Below, one piece after another: positions 31,917 through 40,635 of a stretch of DNA of 64,000 bases (its first letter is position 1; each line of letters starts with the position of its first letter). The position numbers and the translations under genes were made by a program. Under the pieces are notes generated by a model. The model did no database searches and was not told the DNA's origin. It saw nothing but the letters and a program-made list of their open reading frames with translations. Source of the stretch: Aestuariimicrobium ganziense (GTDB lineage: Bacteria > Actinomycetota > Actinomycetes > Propionibacteriales > Propionibacteriaceae); contig NZ_JACYIZ010000004.1 of NCBI RefSeq assembly GCF_015352975.1, forward strand, positions 62,001 through 126,000. Reading direction: 5' to 3'.

Positions 31917-32567
31917 TCACTCGGCCAGGCCGTAGAGCCGGTCGCCGGCGTCCCCCAGGCCGGGGACGATGTAGCCGCGCTCGTCGAGTCGCTCGTCCAC
32001 CGCGGCGACCACCAGCGTGGTCGGCACGTCCAGCTCGTCGACCAGGCTGCGGAAGTGCTCGATGCCTTCGGGGGCGGCCAGCAGGCAGATGCAGGTGATG
32101 TGGTCGGCGCCGCGCTCGGTGAGGAACTTCACCGTGCCACCCAGCGATCCACCGGTGGCCAGCATCGGGTCGAGCACGTGGCACTGGCGACCCGACAGGT
32201 CCTTGGGCAGTCGTTCGGCGTAGGTCACCGGCTGCAGGGTCTCTTCATTGCGGGCCATGCCGACGAAGCCGACCTCGGCGGTGGGGACGAGCTTCATCAT
32301 GCCCTCGAGCATCCCGAGGCCGGCGCGCAGGATCGGCACCACCAACGGACGAGGCCGCTGCAGCGACACGCCCGTGGTCTCGGCGACCGGGGTCTGGATG
32401 GTGCACGCCTCGACCCGCACCTCGCGCGTGCCCTCGTAGGCGAGCAGCGTCACCAACTCCTCGACGAGTTGGCGGAACACCACCGAGGGGGTGTCCCGGT
32501 GGCGCAGCAGGGTCAGCTTGTGGGCGACCAAGGGATGTTCGACGACGCGCAGTTCCACGTCGTCCAC
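31917..32567 (-). CDS. upp: Uracil phosphoribosyltransferase
   Basis: The 216-residue cytoplasmic enzyme makes UMP from uracil and PRPP in pyrimidine salvage. The PRPP loop is [15 protein letters not shown] and the uracil-binding end is [31 protein letters not shown] is the third family block. Length is normal (about 208). The GTG at 32567 is the only start that keeps the conserved N-terminus ([15 protein letters not shown]). It is divergent from the TadA partner gene. Confidence 0.97.
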   Translation of the reverse strand: MDDVELRVVEHPLVAHKLTLLRHRDTPSVVFRQLVEELVTLLAYEGTREVRVEACTIQTPVAETTGVSLQRPRPLVVPILRAGLGMLEGMMKLVPTAEVGFVGMARNEETLQPVTYAERLPKDLSGRQCHVLDPMLATGGSLGGTVKFLTERGADHITCICLLAAPEGIEHFRSLVDELDVPTTLVVAAVDERLDERGYIVPGLGDAGDRLYGLAE

Positions 32568-32710
32568 AATGGCACATCGCCACCGTGGTTGAGGGCGAGG
32601 ATGCCGAGCTGGGCCAGTGTGGCTCTGGTCAGGGCATCGGCGCGACGTCCACGACGAGATTGCCCACCGGGCGAGCGGCCAACACTGGCGCGATGACGTA
32701 CGGTGAGCAC

Positions 32711-33364
32711 GTGGACACCATGGGCGCGCACGACGCTGACGACGACCGCCTCGACGAGGACCTGGTCGACTTCGAGGCCGACGACCCCGACGACGACATC
32801 ATCGGCGAGGACGTCGACGACGACAGCGATGACGACGACTCCGACGATGACGGTGACGATGACGACGAGGATGACGACCTCGAGGACGCCGGCGCCGACG
32901 ACATCGACTTCGTGGTGGCCACCTACCGTGAGGACGGGGAGCCGGTCGCGGCGGCGATGACCCTCGACCTCGCCAACGACCTGGACGAGTTGATCACCCA
33001 GTTGCAGCGCCTGCCCGGCGACAGCGGAGCCCTCGGCGCGGTCTCGATCGCAGGCGAGTTCTTCGTGTTGGTGCGGGTGCGCGGACGCAATGTGCAGGTG
33101 CTGCTCAGCGACTCCGTGGCCGCCAATGACTGGCCGCTGGCCCGCGACGTGGCCGACTACCTCGGTCTGGACTTCCCCGACGACGAGGACGACTCCGAGG
33201 TGATCGGCGACTTGGCGATGCTCGCCGACCTGGGCATCAGCGAGTTCGACCTGGAGCAGTTGGCCGACGACCTCGAGGAGTCGTCGGACGACCAGGTGGT
33301 TGCGCTGATGGAGCGGCTCAAGTTCGGACCGCAGTTCCAGCGGGCCGTCCAGAGCCAGCAGTGA
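32711..33364 (+). CDS. tRNA adenosine deaminase-associated protein
   Basis: The 217-residue protein belongs to the actinobacterial family encoded next to tadA. A very acidic stretch (about residues 8-58, mostly Asp and Glu) is followed by a compact domain ([40 protein letters not shown]). Its function is unsettled; constant linkage to tadA suggests a partner. A TACGGT -10 box 6 bases before GTG 32711 fits a leaderless start; ATG at 32693 or 32720 is possible. It is followed by tadA after 12 bases. Confidence 0.85.
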   Translation: MDTMGAHDADDDRLDEDLVDFEADDPDDDIIGEDVDDDSDDDDSDDDGDDDDEDDDLEDAGADDIDFVVATYREDGEPVAAAMTLDLANDLDELITQLQRLPGDSGALGAVSIAGEFFVLVRVRGRNVQVLLSDSVAANDWPLARDVADYLGLDFPDDEDDSEVIGDLAMLADLGISEFDLEQLADDLEESSDDQVVALMERLKFGPQFQRAVQSQQ

Positions 33365-33376
33365 CGGGCCGACGGC

Positions 33377-33826
33377 GTGAGGATGGTCGAGGCCATGGGG
33401 CTTGCGCTGGAGCAGGCCCGACTGGCCCCTGAGTCCGGCGACGTGCCGATCGGCGCGGTCGTCCTGTCGGCCGAGGGTGAGGTGCTCGCCGTCGCCCACA
33501 ACGAGCGAGAACTGCACGGTGACCCGACCGCGCACGCCGAGGTCGTGGCGCTGCGGCGGGCGGCCGAGCGGGTCGGGCAGTGGCGACTCGACGGCTGCAC
33601 GCTGGTGGTCACCCTGGAGCCCTGCACCATGTGCGCGGGCGCCATCGTGCTCAGTCGGGTCGACAAGTTGGTCTTCGGTGCCTTCGACCACAAGGCCGGG
33701 GCAGTCTCATCCCTGTTCGACGTGGTGCGGGACCCACGGCTCAACCACCGTCCCGAGGTGGTGGCCGGAATCCTGGGCAATGAGTGCGGCGAGTTGCTGC
33801 GCACGTTCTTCGGCCAGCACCGCTGA
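33377..33826 (+). CDS. tadA: tRNA-specific adenosine deaminase TadA
   Basis: The 149-residue zinc enzyme converts A34 of tRNA-Arg(ACG) to inosine. Zinc ligands are H53 (HAE, with E55 the proton shuttle) and C83/C86 in PCTMC. DVPIGAVV and the tail FGAFDHKAGAVSSLFD are standard. GTG 33377 is used here; an ATG 6 bases later is possible. Its substrate tRNA-Arg(ACG) is at 6.1 kb in the window. Confidence 0.95.
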   Translation: MRMVEAMGLALEQARLAPESGDVPIGAVVLSAEGEVLAVAHNERELHGDPTAHAEVVALRRAAERVGQWRLDGCTLVVTLEPCTMCAGAIVLSRVDKLVFGAFDHKAGAVSSLFDVVRDPRLNHRPEVVAGILGNECGELLRTFFGQHR

Positions 33827-33856
33827 GTCGTCCCGCTGCCCACCAGCCCCGACGGA

Positions 33857-33887
33857 TTGGCGGCCCCACCACGACCTGTCGTACGCT
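33857..33887 (+). promoter_or_regulatory. Promoter of tRNA-Ser
   Basis: TTGGCG (33857-33862) and TACGCT (33882-33887) are 19 bases apart. Transcription would begin at about the first base of the mature tRNA. Confidence 0.55.
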
Positions 33888-33894
33888 TGTCGGC

Positions 33895-33982
33895 GGTGAC
33901 GTGTCTGAGCGGCCGAAAGAGCTCGCCTCGAAAGCGAGTGTGGTGAAAGCCACCGAGGGTTCAAATCCCTCCGTCACCGCCA
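33895..33982 (+). tRNA. tRNA-Ser (anticodon CGA)
   Basis: The acceptor GGTGACG pairs with CGTCACC. Anticodon stem CTCGC/GCGAG encloses CTCGAAA with anticodon CGA. A long variable arm (TGTGGTGAAAGCCACC) identifies a class II serine tRNA, and the T-arm GGTTCAAATCC and an encoded CCA follow. Confidence 0.97.
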
Positions 33983-34001
33983 TGTGACTCCCGGTCACCG
34001 C

Positions 34002-34031
34002 ACTCCCGGACCCGCCCAAGGGTTCGGGAGT
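34002..34031 (+). terminator. Hairpin terminator after tRNA-Ser
   Basis: ACTCCCGGACCC and GGGTTCGGGAGT pair with one mismatch around a 6-base loop, followed by TCGTCGTTG. It lies 19 bases after the tRNA. Confidence 0.8.
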
Positions 34032-34099
34032 TCGTCGTTGGTGCGACTTTGCTGCTGGTCGTCGGTGTGGTGGTCGGGTGCAGGGTGAAACACTGAGCC

Positions 34100-35602
34100 A
34101 TGGATCCGTTCGACCTCGCCCTGCTGGTGGGCGCGGTCGTCGCGCTGGTCGCGATCGGCGCCGCCCGACTGGGAAGCCGACTCGGGCTGCCAGCCCTGCT
34201 GCTGTTCCTCGGCGTGGGCATGGCCTTGGGCAGCCCGCAGATCGGTGGCATCACCTTCAACGATGCAGACCTGGCGCTTTCGTTGGGCTTTGCCGCGCTG
34301 GTGCTGATCCTCGCCGAGGGTGGCCTGAGCACCAAGTGGGAGACGATTCGTCCCGCACTGGGGCTGGCGACGGTGCTGGCCACGATCGGGGTTCTGGTCT
34401 CGATCGGACTGGTCGGGGCCTTCGCCCACTTCGTGCTTGGGGTGCCCTGGACGGTCGCCTTCCTGTTCGGGGCGGTGACCGCGCCGACCGACTCGGCGGC
34501 GGTGTTCTCGGTGCTGCGCAACGTGTCGCTGCCGGCGCGGTTGCGAGCAGCGCTCGAGGCCGAGTCCGGGCTCAACGACGCCCCGGTGGTGCTGTTGACC
34601 ATCGTGTTCACCCAGATGGCCTTGGGACGACGTGCCGAACACGGCATCGCGGTGCAGTTGCTGATCATCCTGCTGGAGTTGGCCGGCGGATTGCTGCTGG
34701 GTGCGGTCGTCGGGGTGGTGGCGGCGTTCATCATGCGTCGCGTGCCGCTGCCCTCGTCCGGTCTCTACGCGATCGCCGCACTGTCGTGGGCGGTGCTGGC
34801 CTATGCCCTCGGCGTGGCCACCCACCTGTCGGGCTTCGCCGCGGTCTACGTCTGCGCGCTGGTGATCGGCAACGCCGGGTTGACCCACCGGCACTCGGTG
34901 CGGTCGTTCGCCGAGGGCATCGGCTGGATCGCCCAGATCGGGCTGTTCGTGATGCTGGGCGTGCTCGCCACGCCTGAGCGGTTGACCTGGCAGGCGGTGA
35001 CCGCGGGTGTGCTGGGTGGGTTGTTCCTGACGTTCATCGCGCGGCCGTTGGCTGTGGTGCTGTGCGCGGCACCGTTCCGGTTGCCCTGGCAGGAGGTGGC
35101 CTTCCTCAGCTGGGCGGGGCTGCGGGGTGCGGTGCCGATCATCTTGTGCACCATCCCGTTGGCGGCCAAGCTGCCCGCGGCCGACATGCTGTTCGACATC
35201 GTGCTGGTGTTCGTCATCGTGTTCACCGCGATCCAGGCACCGACACTGGCCTGGATCGGGGCGAAGCTCGGGCTGGTCGACCCGTCGGGACCCAGTGACG
35301 TCGAGATCGAGGCCGCCCCGATCGACAAGTTGCGCGCCGACCTGCTCTCGGTGCGGGTGCCGGCGGGCTCACACCTGGCCGGGGTGGCGGTGCACGAACT
35401 GCGGATGCCGACCAACGCGGTCGTCTCACTCGTCGTGCGGCAAGGTCGTCCGTTCGCTCCCAACGGACGCGACGTGCTGCAGGAGGGGGACGAGATGTTG
35501 GTGGTCACCGCCCCCAACCAGCGGCGCCAGGTCGAGGAGCGGCTCACTGAGATCGGGCGAGGCGGACGACTCGCGCGGTGGCGGGGTTATCGCGCCGTCT
35601 GA
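34100..35602 (+). CDS. Potassium/proton antiporter (CPA1, NhaP2/CvrA type)
   Basis: The 500-residue membrane protein has about twelve helices of the Na+/H+ exchanger fold followed by a soluble TrkA_C (RCK_C) domain (about 405-490, HLAGVAVHELRMPTNAVVS). The core has FGAVTAPTDSAAVFS, ALEAESGLNDAPVVLL (ND motif) and SWAGLRGAVPIIL. The C-terminal regulatory domain is typical of NhaP2-like exchangers. It probably extrudes K+ or Na+ for pH and osmotic balance; ion choice is inferred. Confidence 0.92.
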   Translation: MDPFDLALLVGAVVALVAIGAARLGSRLGLPALLLFLGVGMALGSPQIGGITFNDADLALSLGFAALVLILAEGGLSTKWETIRPALGLATVLATIGVLVSIGLVGAFAHFVLGVPWTVAFLFGAVTAPTDSAAVFSVLRNVSLPARLRAALEAESGLNDAPVVLLTIVFTQMALGRRAEHGIAVQLLIILLELAGGLLLGAVVGVVAAFIMRRVPLPSSGLYAIAALSWAVLAYALGVATHLSGFAAVYVCALVIGNAGLTHRHSVRSFAEGIGWIAQIGLFVMLGVLATPERLTWQAVTAGVLGGLFLTFIARPLAVVLCAAPFRLPWQEVAFLSWAGLRGAVPIILCTIPLAAKLPAADMLFDIVLVFVIVFTAIQAPTLAWIGAKLGLVDPSGPSDVEIEAAPIDKLRADLLSVRVPAGSHLAGVAVHELRMPTNAVVSLVVRQGRPFAPNGRDVLQEGDEMLVVTAPNQRRQVEERLTEIGRGGRLARWRGYRAV

Positions 35603-35668
35603 GGTGTACCCCCTGCGTCCGCCCGGTGTTCGCTTGCGACCGCGCGGCGCCGGCGTCCCGCTTCGTCC

Positions 35669-35711
35669 CGGCACAGGTCGGCTCACCGAGCGAACGTTTG
35701 AACCTGTGCCG
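35669..35711. repeat. Inverted repeat in the 35.6-35.8 kb gap
   Basis: CGGCACAGGT and ACCTGTGCCG form perfect 10-base arms 23 bases apart, and GTGCCGAGT occurs again 14 bases on. The 227-base gap holds no gene. The repeat may be a weak terminator for the antiporter and LytR_C genes, which converge here. Confidence 0.5.
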
Positions 35712-35829
35712 AGTGAACAAGGTTGTGCCGAGTCGTGCGGACGGGGCCGCGTGATCGGGCCCGTCGTGGGACGAGGGTGCGCGTCGGTAGGCCGCGGTCG
35801 CCGGGACGCGGGTTGAGAGGGGGACTGGC

Positions 35830-36402
35830 TCAGCGCTTCGGTGTCGCCGGCGGGGTCGCGGCGGGGGTGGCCGGGGTCGCCGGGGTGGGGGTCGGCGTCG
35901 GGCTCGGCGAGGGCAGGCAGACCGAGTTGCCGGGCACTGCGATCTCGACGGCAGCCTTGGCATCCATGCCGCCGTAGGTGTTGCCCACCAGCACGTCGAC
36001 GGTGTGGTCGGGGCGCTGGTCAGCGCGGACGGTCGCGTTCTTGAAGTGCGCCGCGACCAGTTTCACCTCGGGGTTGTTGGCGTCGGCGCCGACGATCACG
36101 GTGGTCTTGATGCGCTCGTCGGTGTTGTCGACGTGCTTGATCATGAAGCCCTTGGCCTTCAGTGCCTTCGCCACCGTGGTGGCCAAGCCCTGCTTGTAAC
36201 CCCCGTTGTAGACGTTGACCGTCACCTGGGACGACTTGAGCTTCGGGCCCACCGACTGGGTGACGCAGGGGTCCGGCGGCCGCGCTGGGATCGGACGCAT
36301 CACGTTGCGGTAACCCCACCAGGCGCCGTAGCCGAGGAAGGCGAGCAGCACCGCGAGGGTCAGCGGGGTCACCAGAGCCCGCAGCACCTTGCGCGCGGTC
36401 AT
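35830..36402 (-). CDS. LytR_C-domain membrane-anchored protein
   Basis: The 190-residue protein has one N-terminal membrane anchor (about 12-33, TLAVLLAFLGYGAWWGYR), then an extracellular LytR C-terminal domain (about 55-150, SSQVTVNVYNGGYKQGLATTVAKALKAKGF in outline) and a Pro/Thr/Ala tail. It resembles mycobacterial Cei-like envelope proteins. The ATG follows GGGGAGG. A small VapB-like gene precedes it on the same strand after 25 bases, an arrangement I recall from other actinobacteria. Confidence 0.88.
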   Translation of the reverse strand: MTARKVLRALVTPLTLAVLLAFLGYGAWWGYRNVMRPIPARPPDPCVTQSVGPKLKSSQVTVNVYNGGYKQGLATTVAKALKAKGFMIKHVDNTDERIKTTVIVGADANNPEVKLVAAHFKNATVRADQRPDHTVDVLVGNTYGGMDAKAAVEIAVPGNSVCLPSPSPTPTPTPATPATPAATPPATPKR

Positions 36403-36427
36403 CGTCGCCTCCCCACCATCGTCCAGG

Positions 36428-36721
36428 TCACCGCAGTTCGAGCACCCGGGCGTGCATGGTCTGGCGCTGCTGCAGTGCGGCCCTCAGCGCGCGGTGCAGC
36501 CCGTCCTCGAGGTACAGCTCGCCCCGGTACGACACGACGTGGGCGAACAGGTCACCGTAGAAGGTCGAGTCGTCCTCGAGCAGCGCCTCGAGGTCGAGGG
36601 TGCGCTTGGTGGTCACCAGCTCGTCCAGACGCACCTGGTGAGGGGCGATGGCCGCCCACTGCTTCTGGACGTAGCCGTGGTCGGGATAGGGACGAGAGTC
36701 ACCGACGCGCTTGAAGATCAC
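36428..36721 (-). CDS. Conserved small protein (VapB-like annotation family)
   Basis: This 97-residue protein begins VIFKRVGDSRPYPDHG and contains QVRLDELVTTKRTLDLEALL and a C-terminal YLEDGLHRALRAALQQRQ. It is a conserved actinobacterial family usually labelled as a VapB-type antitoxin, but no toxin gene is adjacent, so a toxin-antitoxin role is doubtful. TATCCT lies 7 bases before the GTG start, suggesting a leaderless transcript covering it and the LytR_C gene. Confidence 0.82.
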   Translation of the reverse strand: MIFKRVGDSRPYPDHGYVQKQWAAIAPHQVRLDELVTTKRTLDLEALLEDDSTFYGDLFAHVVSYRGELYLEDGLHRALRAALQQRQTMHARVLELR

Positions 36722-36874
36722 GCAAGCGAGGATAGCCGGTCGACATGATCGAACCACCGACGAGAGCCGGGTCGTTGCCGGATCGCGACCGGGCTTGGAC
36801 AAATCTGGGGAGTTTCTCAGGCTTTGGTGCCCGGCCAGCGGAGCCACTCGCAGCGTTGTGCCACGCTTGTGGCC

Positions 36875-38452
36875 ATGACTGACAAGAGCTCCGACGTCGT
36901 GGCTGAGATCACCCAGGGCTACACCTTCGACGAGCCCGCCATCGAACTGGGCGTGCTGATGCACGACGACAGCCCCGTGCCCGAGGCCAAGGTGCGCATC
37001 CCGTTGTCGATGCTCAACCGCCACGGCCTGGTGGCCGGTGCCACCGGTACCGGCAAGACGGTGACCCTGCAGGTGATGGCCGAGCAGGTGGCGGCCGCGG
37101 GCGTGCCGGTGTTCGCCGCCGACATCAAGGGCGACCTGTCGGGACTGGCGTCGCCCGGGCAGCCCAACGAGAAGCTGCTGGCCCGCACCCAGAAGATCGG
37201 GCAGGACTGGCAGCCGACCGCCTCGCCGGTGGAGTTCTACGCACTCGGCGGTGAGGGCATCGGGGTGCCGCTGCGCGCCACGATCAGCTCGTTCGGGCCG
37301 ATCCTGCTGGCCAAGGTGCTCGAGCTCAACGACACCCAGGAGTCGACGCTCGGTCTGGTCTTCCACTACGCCGACAAGGCCGGACTGCCGCTGCTCGACC
37401 TCGAAGACCTGCGCGCGGTGCTCACCCACCTGGTCAGCGACGAGGGCAAGGCCGAGCTCAAGGCGATCGGCGGGGTGTCGTCGGCGACCGTCGGGGTGAT
37501 CCTGCGCTCATTGATCACCCTGGGCGACCAGGGTGCCGAGGCGTTCTTCGGCGAGCCCGAGTTCGACAGTCGCGACCTGCTGCGCACCACCACCGACGGA
37601 CGAGGCGTGATCTCGCTGCTGGAACTGCCCAACCTGCAGAACCGTCCGGCGATCTTCTCGACCTTCCTGATGTGGCTGCTGGCCGACCTGTTCACCGACC
37701 TGCCCGAGGTCGGCGACGTCGACAAGCCCAAGCTGGTGTTCTTCTTCGACGAGGCGCACCTGCTGTTCAAGGACGCGTCCAAGGCGTTCCTCGACGCGAT
37801 CGCCCAGACCGTGCGGCTGATCCGGTCGAAGGGCGTCGGTGTCTTCTTCGTCACCCAGACGCCCAAGGACGTGCCCGAGGAGGTGCTCGCCCAGCTGGGT
37901 TCGCGCGTGCAGCACCAGTTGCGTGCGCACACCCCCAACGACGCCAAGGCGCTCAAGGCGACGGTGCAGACCTTCCCGCACAGCTCCTACGACCTCACCC
38001 AGGTGCTCACCCAGTTGGGCATCGGCGAGGCGATCGTCACCGTGATGGACCCCGATGGTGCCCCCACACCGGTGGCGTGGACGAGGATGCGCGCCCCGCA
38101 GTCGATGATGGCCCCGACGCCGGCCGACCAGCTCACCGCGGGGGTCGCGCGCTCGTCCATGATGAGCAAGTACGGCACCGAGATCGACCGCGACTCCGCC
38201 CACGAGATCCTCGCCCGCAAGCTCGAGGAGGGTGCGGCGGCGGCCGAGCGTGAGCGCGAGCAGGCCGAGGCCGAGAAGGCTGCGGCCCGCGAGGCGAAGG
38301 AGCAGGCCCGGCCGGCGCCGCGCACCACCCGTGCCCGTCAGGAGAAGGGGATGGTCGAGAAGGTGGTCGGCTCGAGCGTGTTCAAGCAGTTCATGCGCTC
38401 GGCCGGACGAGAGATCGTCCGCTCGGTGTTCGGCAACGCCCGGCGCCGCTGA
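36875..38452 (+). CDS. HerA-like ATPase (DUF853 / YjgR family)
   Basis: The 525-residue protein is a FtsK/HerA-superfamily ATPase. Walker A is GATGTGKT (about residues 55-62), Walker B is LVFFFDEAHLL, and a sensor glutamine region is FFVTQTPKDVPEEVL. The last 80 residues form a charged coiled coil (EREREQAEAEKAAAREA) and a basic tail. YjgR-type proteins are widespread, with unknown roles in DNA or protein translocation. The ATG at 36875 begins the conserved region. It stands alone, without a NurA nuclease neighbour. Confidence 0.92.
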   Translation: MTDKSSDVVAEITQGYTFDEPAIELGVLMHDDSPVPEAKVRIPLSMLNRHGLVAGATGTGKTVTLQVMAEQVAAAGVPVFAADIKGDLSGLASPGQPNEKLLARTQKIGQDWQPTASPVEFYALGGEGIGVPLRATISSFGPILLAKVLELNDTQESTLGLVFHYADKAGLPLLDLEDLRAVLTHLVSDEGKAELKAIGGVSSATVGVILRSLITLGDQGAEAFFGEPEFDSRDLLRTTTDGRGVISLLELPNLQNRPAIFSTFLMWLLADLFTDLPEVGDVDKPKLVFFFDEAHLLFKDASKAFLDAIAQTVRLIRSKGVGVFFVTQTPKDVPEEVLAQLGSRVQHQLRAHTPNDAKALKATVQTFPHSSYDLTQVLTQLGIGEAIVTVMDPDGAPTPVAWTRMRAPQSMMAPTPADQLTAGVARSSMMSKYGTEIDRDSAHEILARKLEEGAAAAEREREQAEAEKAAAREAKEQARPAPRTTRARQEKGMVEKVVGSSVFKQFMRSAGREIVRSVFGNARRR

Positions 38453-38540
38453 GGCCTGATCGCCAGCGCCGCGGGGGCTCGTCCGTAGGGCGCTGCATGG
38501 GCTCGTCCCCACCTCGGCTGCGCCGCTGACCCCTTCCCCC

Positions 38541-38594
38541 GCACGAAAATCGAGTTTGAGCACCAACGTTGGTGCTCAAACTCGATTTTGGTGC
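38541..38594. repeat. 54-bp palindrome
   Basis: The central 44 bases (38546-38589) are a perfect palindrome with no loop; half of it reads AAAATCGAGTTTGAGCACCA. Four more bases pair on each side after one mismatch. It is AT-richer than its surroundings. It lies between the HerA-like gene and the Bcr/CflA gene, 23 bases before the likely start of the latter. It could act as a terminator, protein-binding site or mobile remnant. Confidence 0.92.
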
Positions 38595-38616
38595 ATGGGA
38601 ACGCCGGTGTGAGGAT

Positions 38617-39897
38617 GTGGCGATTACTTCGGCTGCAGCGCACCAAGCCCCTGCCGGGGGAACCGCGCCGGTGCGCCACCACTTCGGGGTCACTCTGGTG
38701 ATCGCGATGCTCGGCATGCTGGGCCCGTTCACCGTCGACACGATCTTCCCCGGCTTCGCGGCCGTCGGCGAGCAGTTCCGGGTGGACGAGGTCGCCATGC
38801 AGCAGGTGACCAGCGTCTACCTGTTGAGCTTCGCGGCGATGTCGCTGCTGCACGGTCCGATCTCGGACGCGGTGGGCAGGCGTCCGGTGATGATCACCGG
38901 TCTGGTGCTCTACGCGCTCGCCTCGATCGGCTGTGCCCTGTCACCGAACCTGGGCGCCCTGCTGGCGTTCCGCTCGATGCAGGGCCTGGCGGCCGGTGCT
39001 GCCCAGATCATCAGCCGCACCCTGATCCGCGACATGTTCGCAGGGCCCGCTGCGCAGCGGCTGATGGCCCAGGTCTCGATGATCTTCGCGGTCGCTCCGG
39101 CGGTGGCCCCGATCGTCGGAGGCTGGCTGCTGCAACTCGGCCGCTGGCCCGTGATCTTCTGGTTCCTCACCGGCTTCGCACTGTTCCTGGCGGTGCTGGT
39201 GCTGCTGGTGGTGCCCGAGACCCATCCGGTCGAGAACCGGGTGCCGTTCAACCTGCGCGAGGTGATCGGCGGGGTGTTCGAGGTGGGCCGCCACGGCGCC
39301 TTCCAGCGGCTGGCGCTGACCAGCACCTTCGCGTTCGCGGCCCAGTTCCTCTACATCGTGGGGGCGCCGATCTTCATCGTGCGTCTGCTCGGCAAGGGCG
39401 AGCAGGACTTCTGGATGCTGTTCGTCCCGCTGATGGCCTCGATGATCGTGGGCTCGTTCCTCAACGCGCGGCTGGCGCATCGGGTGCCCGGACGAAAGCT
39501 GGCGACGATCGGCTTCGGCCTGACCCTGGTCGCTGGCGTGGTGAACGTGGTGGCGTCATCGCTCCCGGGGGCCCCGGCCCTGCCCTGGGCAGTGCTCGGA
39601 CCGTCGCTGGTCGCCTTCGGTGTGGCGCTCAGCTTCCCGGTGGTGCAGTTGGTGATGCTCGACCTGTTCCCCCGCCGGCGAGGGGCGGCCGCGTCGATGC
39701 AGGCCTTCGTCACCCTGCTGTTCAACGCCGCCCTGGCCGGGGTGATCTCGCCGCTGGTCAGCGGGACCGTGCTGCAGATGGCGATGGCATCGGCAGGCTT
39801 CTCGGTGATCGGCTTCCTGCTGTGGTTGTGGCACCTGCGTGCGGTGCCGGCTGACCGTGAGGTCGTCGACGATCATTCCCCGGCGAGCAACAGGTAG
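38617..39897 (+). CDS. Bcr/CflA-family multidrug efflux MFS transporter
   Basis: The 426-residue protein has twelve helices and the 12-TMS drug:H+ antiporter pattern: TVDTIFPGFAAVGEQF after helix 1, HGPISDAVGRRPVM (motif A), RTLIRDMF and PAVAPIVGGWL (motif C). GTG 38617 is chosen because the upstream in-frame residues are encoded by the palindrome and are not family-like. The tail overlaps the convergent PadR gene by 25 bases, so exporter and regulator are physically linked. Confidence 0.9.
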   Translation: MAITSAAAHQAPAGGTAPVRHHFGVTLVIAMLGMLGPFTVDTIFPGFAAVGEQFRVDEVAMQQVTSVYLLSFAAMSLLHGPISDAVGRRPVMITGLVLYALASIGCALSPNLGALLAFRSMQGLAAGAAQIISRTLIRDMFAGPAAQRLMAQVSMIFAVAPAVAPIVGGWLLQLGRWPVIFWFLTGFALFLAVLVLLVVPETHPVENRVPFNLREVIGGVFEVGRHGAFQRLALTSTFAFAAQFLYIVGAPIFIVRLLGKGEQDFWMLFVPLMASMIVGSFLNARLAHRVPGRKLATIGFGLTLVAGVVNVVASSLPGAPALPWAVLGPSLVAFGVALSFPVVQLVMLDLFPRRRGAAASMQAFVTLLFNAALAGVISPLVSGTVLQMAMASAGFSVIGFLLWLWHLRAVPADREVVDDHSPASNR

Positions 39898-40472
39898 AGC
39901 TCGCGGCGGGTGCGGGTGAGCAGTTCGGCCGCTGCGGCGGTCTGCTCGGTGTTGCCGGTGAGCACGACCTGGCGGGTGGCCTCGCGGATCTCGACCAGGA
40001 GCGATCGCAGGTCAGGACCGGCGTCGGTGTCGTCGCCCGAGCCGAACGGATCGGCCCAGGAGTCACGCTGTTCGGCGACCAGGGTCTGTCCGGCGTCGGT
40101 GAGGGTGGCGAGCTTTCGTCCGCCCTCGGCGCTGACCTGCACCAGGCCCTCGTCCTCGAGCAGGTTGAGCGCGGGGTAGATGGCGCCGGGACTGGGGGTC
40201 CAGCGGCCCTGGGTGCGGTCGGCGATGGTCTGCATCAGCTGGTAGCCGTGCATCGGCTCCTCACTCAGCAGCAGCAGGACGGCGGTGCGAACGTCGCCGC
40301 GATGGGCTCGTCCGCCGCGTCCGTGGCGTCGCCCTCGTTCGGGACGACCTCCCTCGCGGTGGCCTCGACCCTCGATCGGGCCTCGGGGGCGGCCTCGTCC
40401 GCCGTGGTGGGGACGACCGAAGCCCTCGGGTCCCTCGTCGTTGAATCGGTGGTTGTGGTGGGTGCGCGTCAT
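39873..40472 (-). CDS. PadR-family transcriptional regulator
   Basis: The 199-residue protein has a His/Arg/Gly-rich N-terminal extension (about 1-60), then the PadR winged helix (TAVLLLLSEEPMHGYQLMQTI and WTPSPGAIYPALNLLEDEGLV). A helical C-terminal dimerisation segment follows. PadR proteins usually repress an adjacent exporter. The ATG at 40472 follows AGAGGACG. It converges on the Bcr/CflA exporter and is divergent from the aldo/keto reductase, with a candidate operator between. Confidence 0.92.
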   Translation of the reverse strand: MTRTHHNHRFNDEGPEGFGRPHHGGRGRPRGPIEGRGHREGGRPERGRRHGRGGRAHRGDVRTAVLLLLSEEPMHGYQLMQTIADRTQGRWTPSPGAIYPALNLLEDEGLVQVSAEGGRKLATLTDAGQTLVAEQRDSWADPFGSGDDTDAGPDLRSLLVEIREATRQVVLTGNTEQTAAAAELLTRTRRELYLLLAGE

Positions 40473-40520
40473 GGCTGCACGTCCTCTCGTCTTCGCCGAA
40501 CCCGTGTGGTTCGACAGCAT

Positions 40521-40536
40521 CACGATATATCGAGAC
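40521..40536. promoter_or_regulatory. Candidate PadR operator
   Basis: CGATATATCG (40523-40532) is a perfect palindrome in an AT-rich patch, within CACGATATATCGAGAC. It lies 51 bases before padR and 104 before the aldo/keto reductase. PadR-family operators are often AT-rich palindromes of this kind; binding is inferred. Confidence 0.5.
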
Positions 40537-40635
40537 ATGCTTGCGGTGCAAGTTGGGCAGGGAGGTCACCGCAGTACCTCGCACCGTCGCGACGAGCAGA
40601 GTTGACTGGCAGCACGACACGGAAGGGGACACACC

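Noticed and set aside
34100..35602. Na+/H+ antiporter NhaP as a firm name
   Set aside because: The TrkA_C tail favours the K+/H+ type, but ion choice cannot be decided from sequence, so no symbol is given.
36428..36721. Possible toxin-antitoxin module at the VapB-like gene
   Set aside because: No PIN-domain or other toxin gene lies next to it; the neighbour is a LytR_C protein, so the antitoxin label is not supported here.
38541..38594. CRISPR-like or attC site at the palindrome
   Set aside because: There is a single copy with no spacers, no integrase and no cassette structure.
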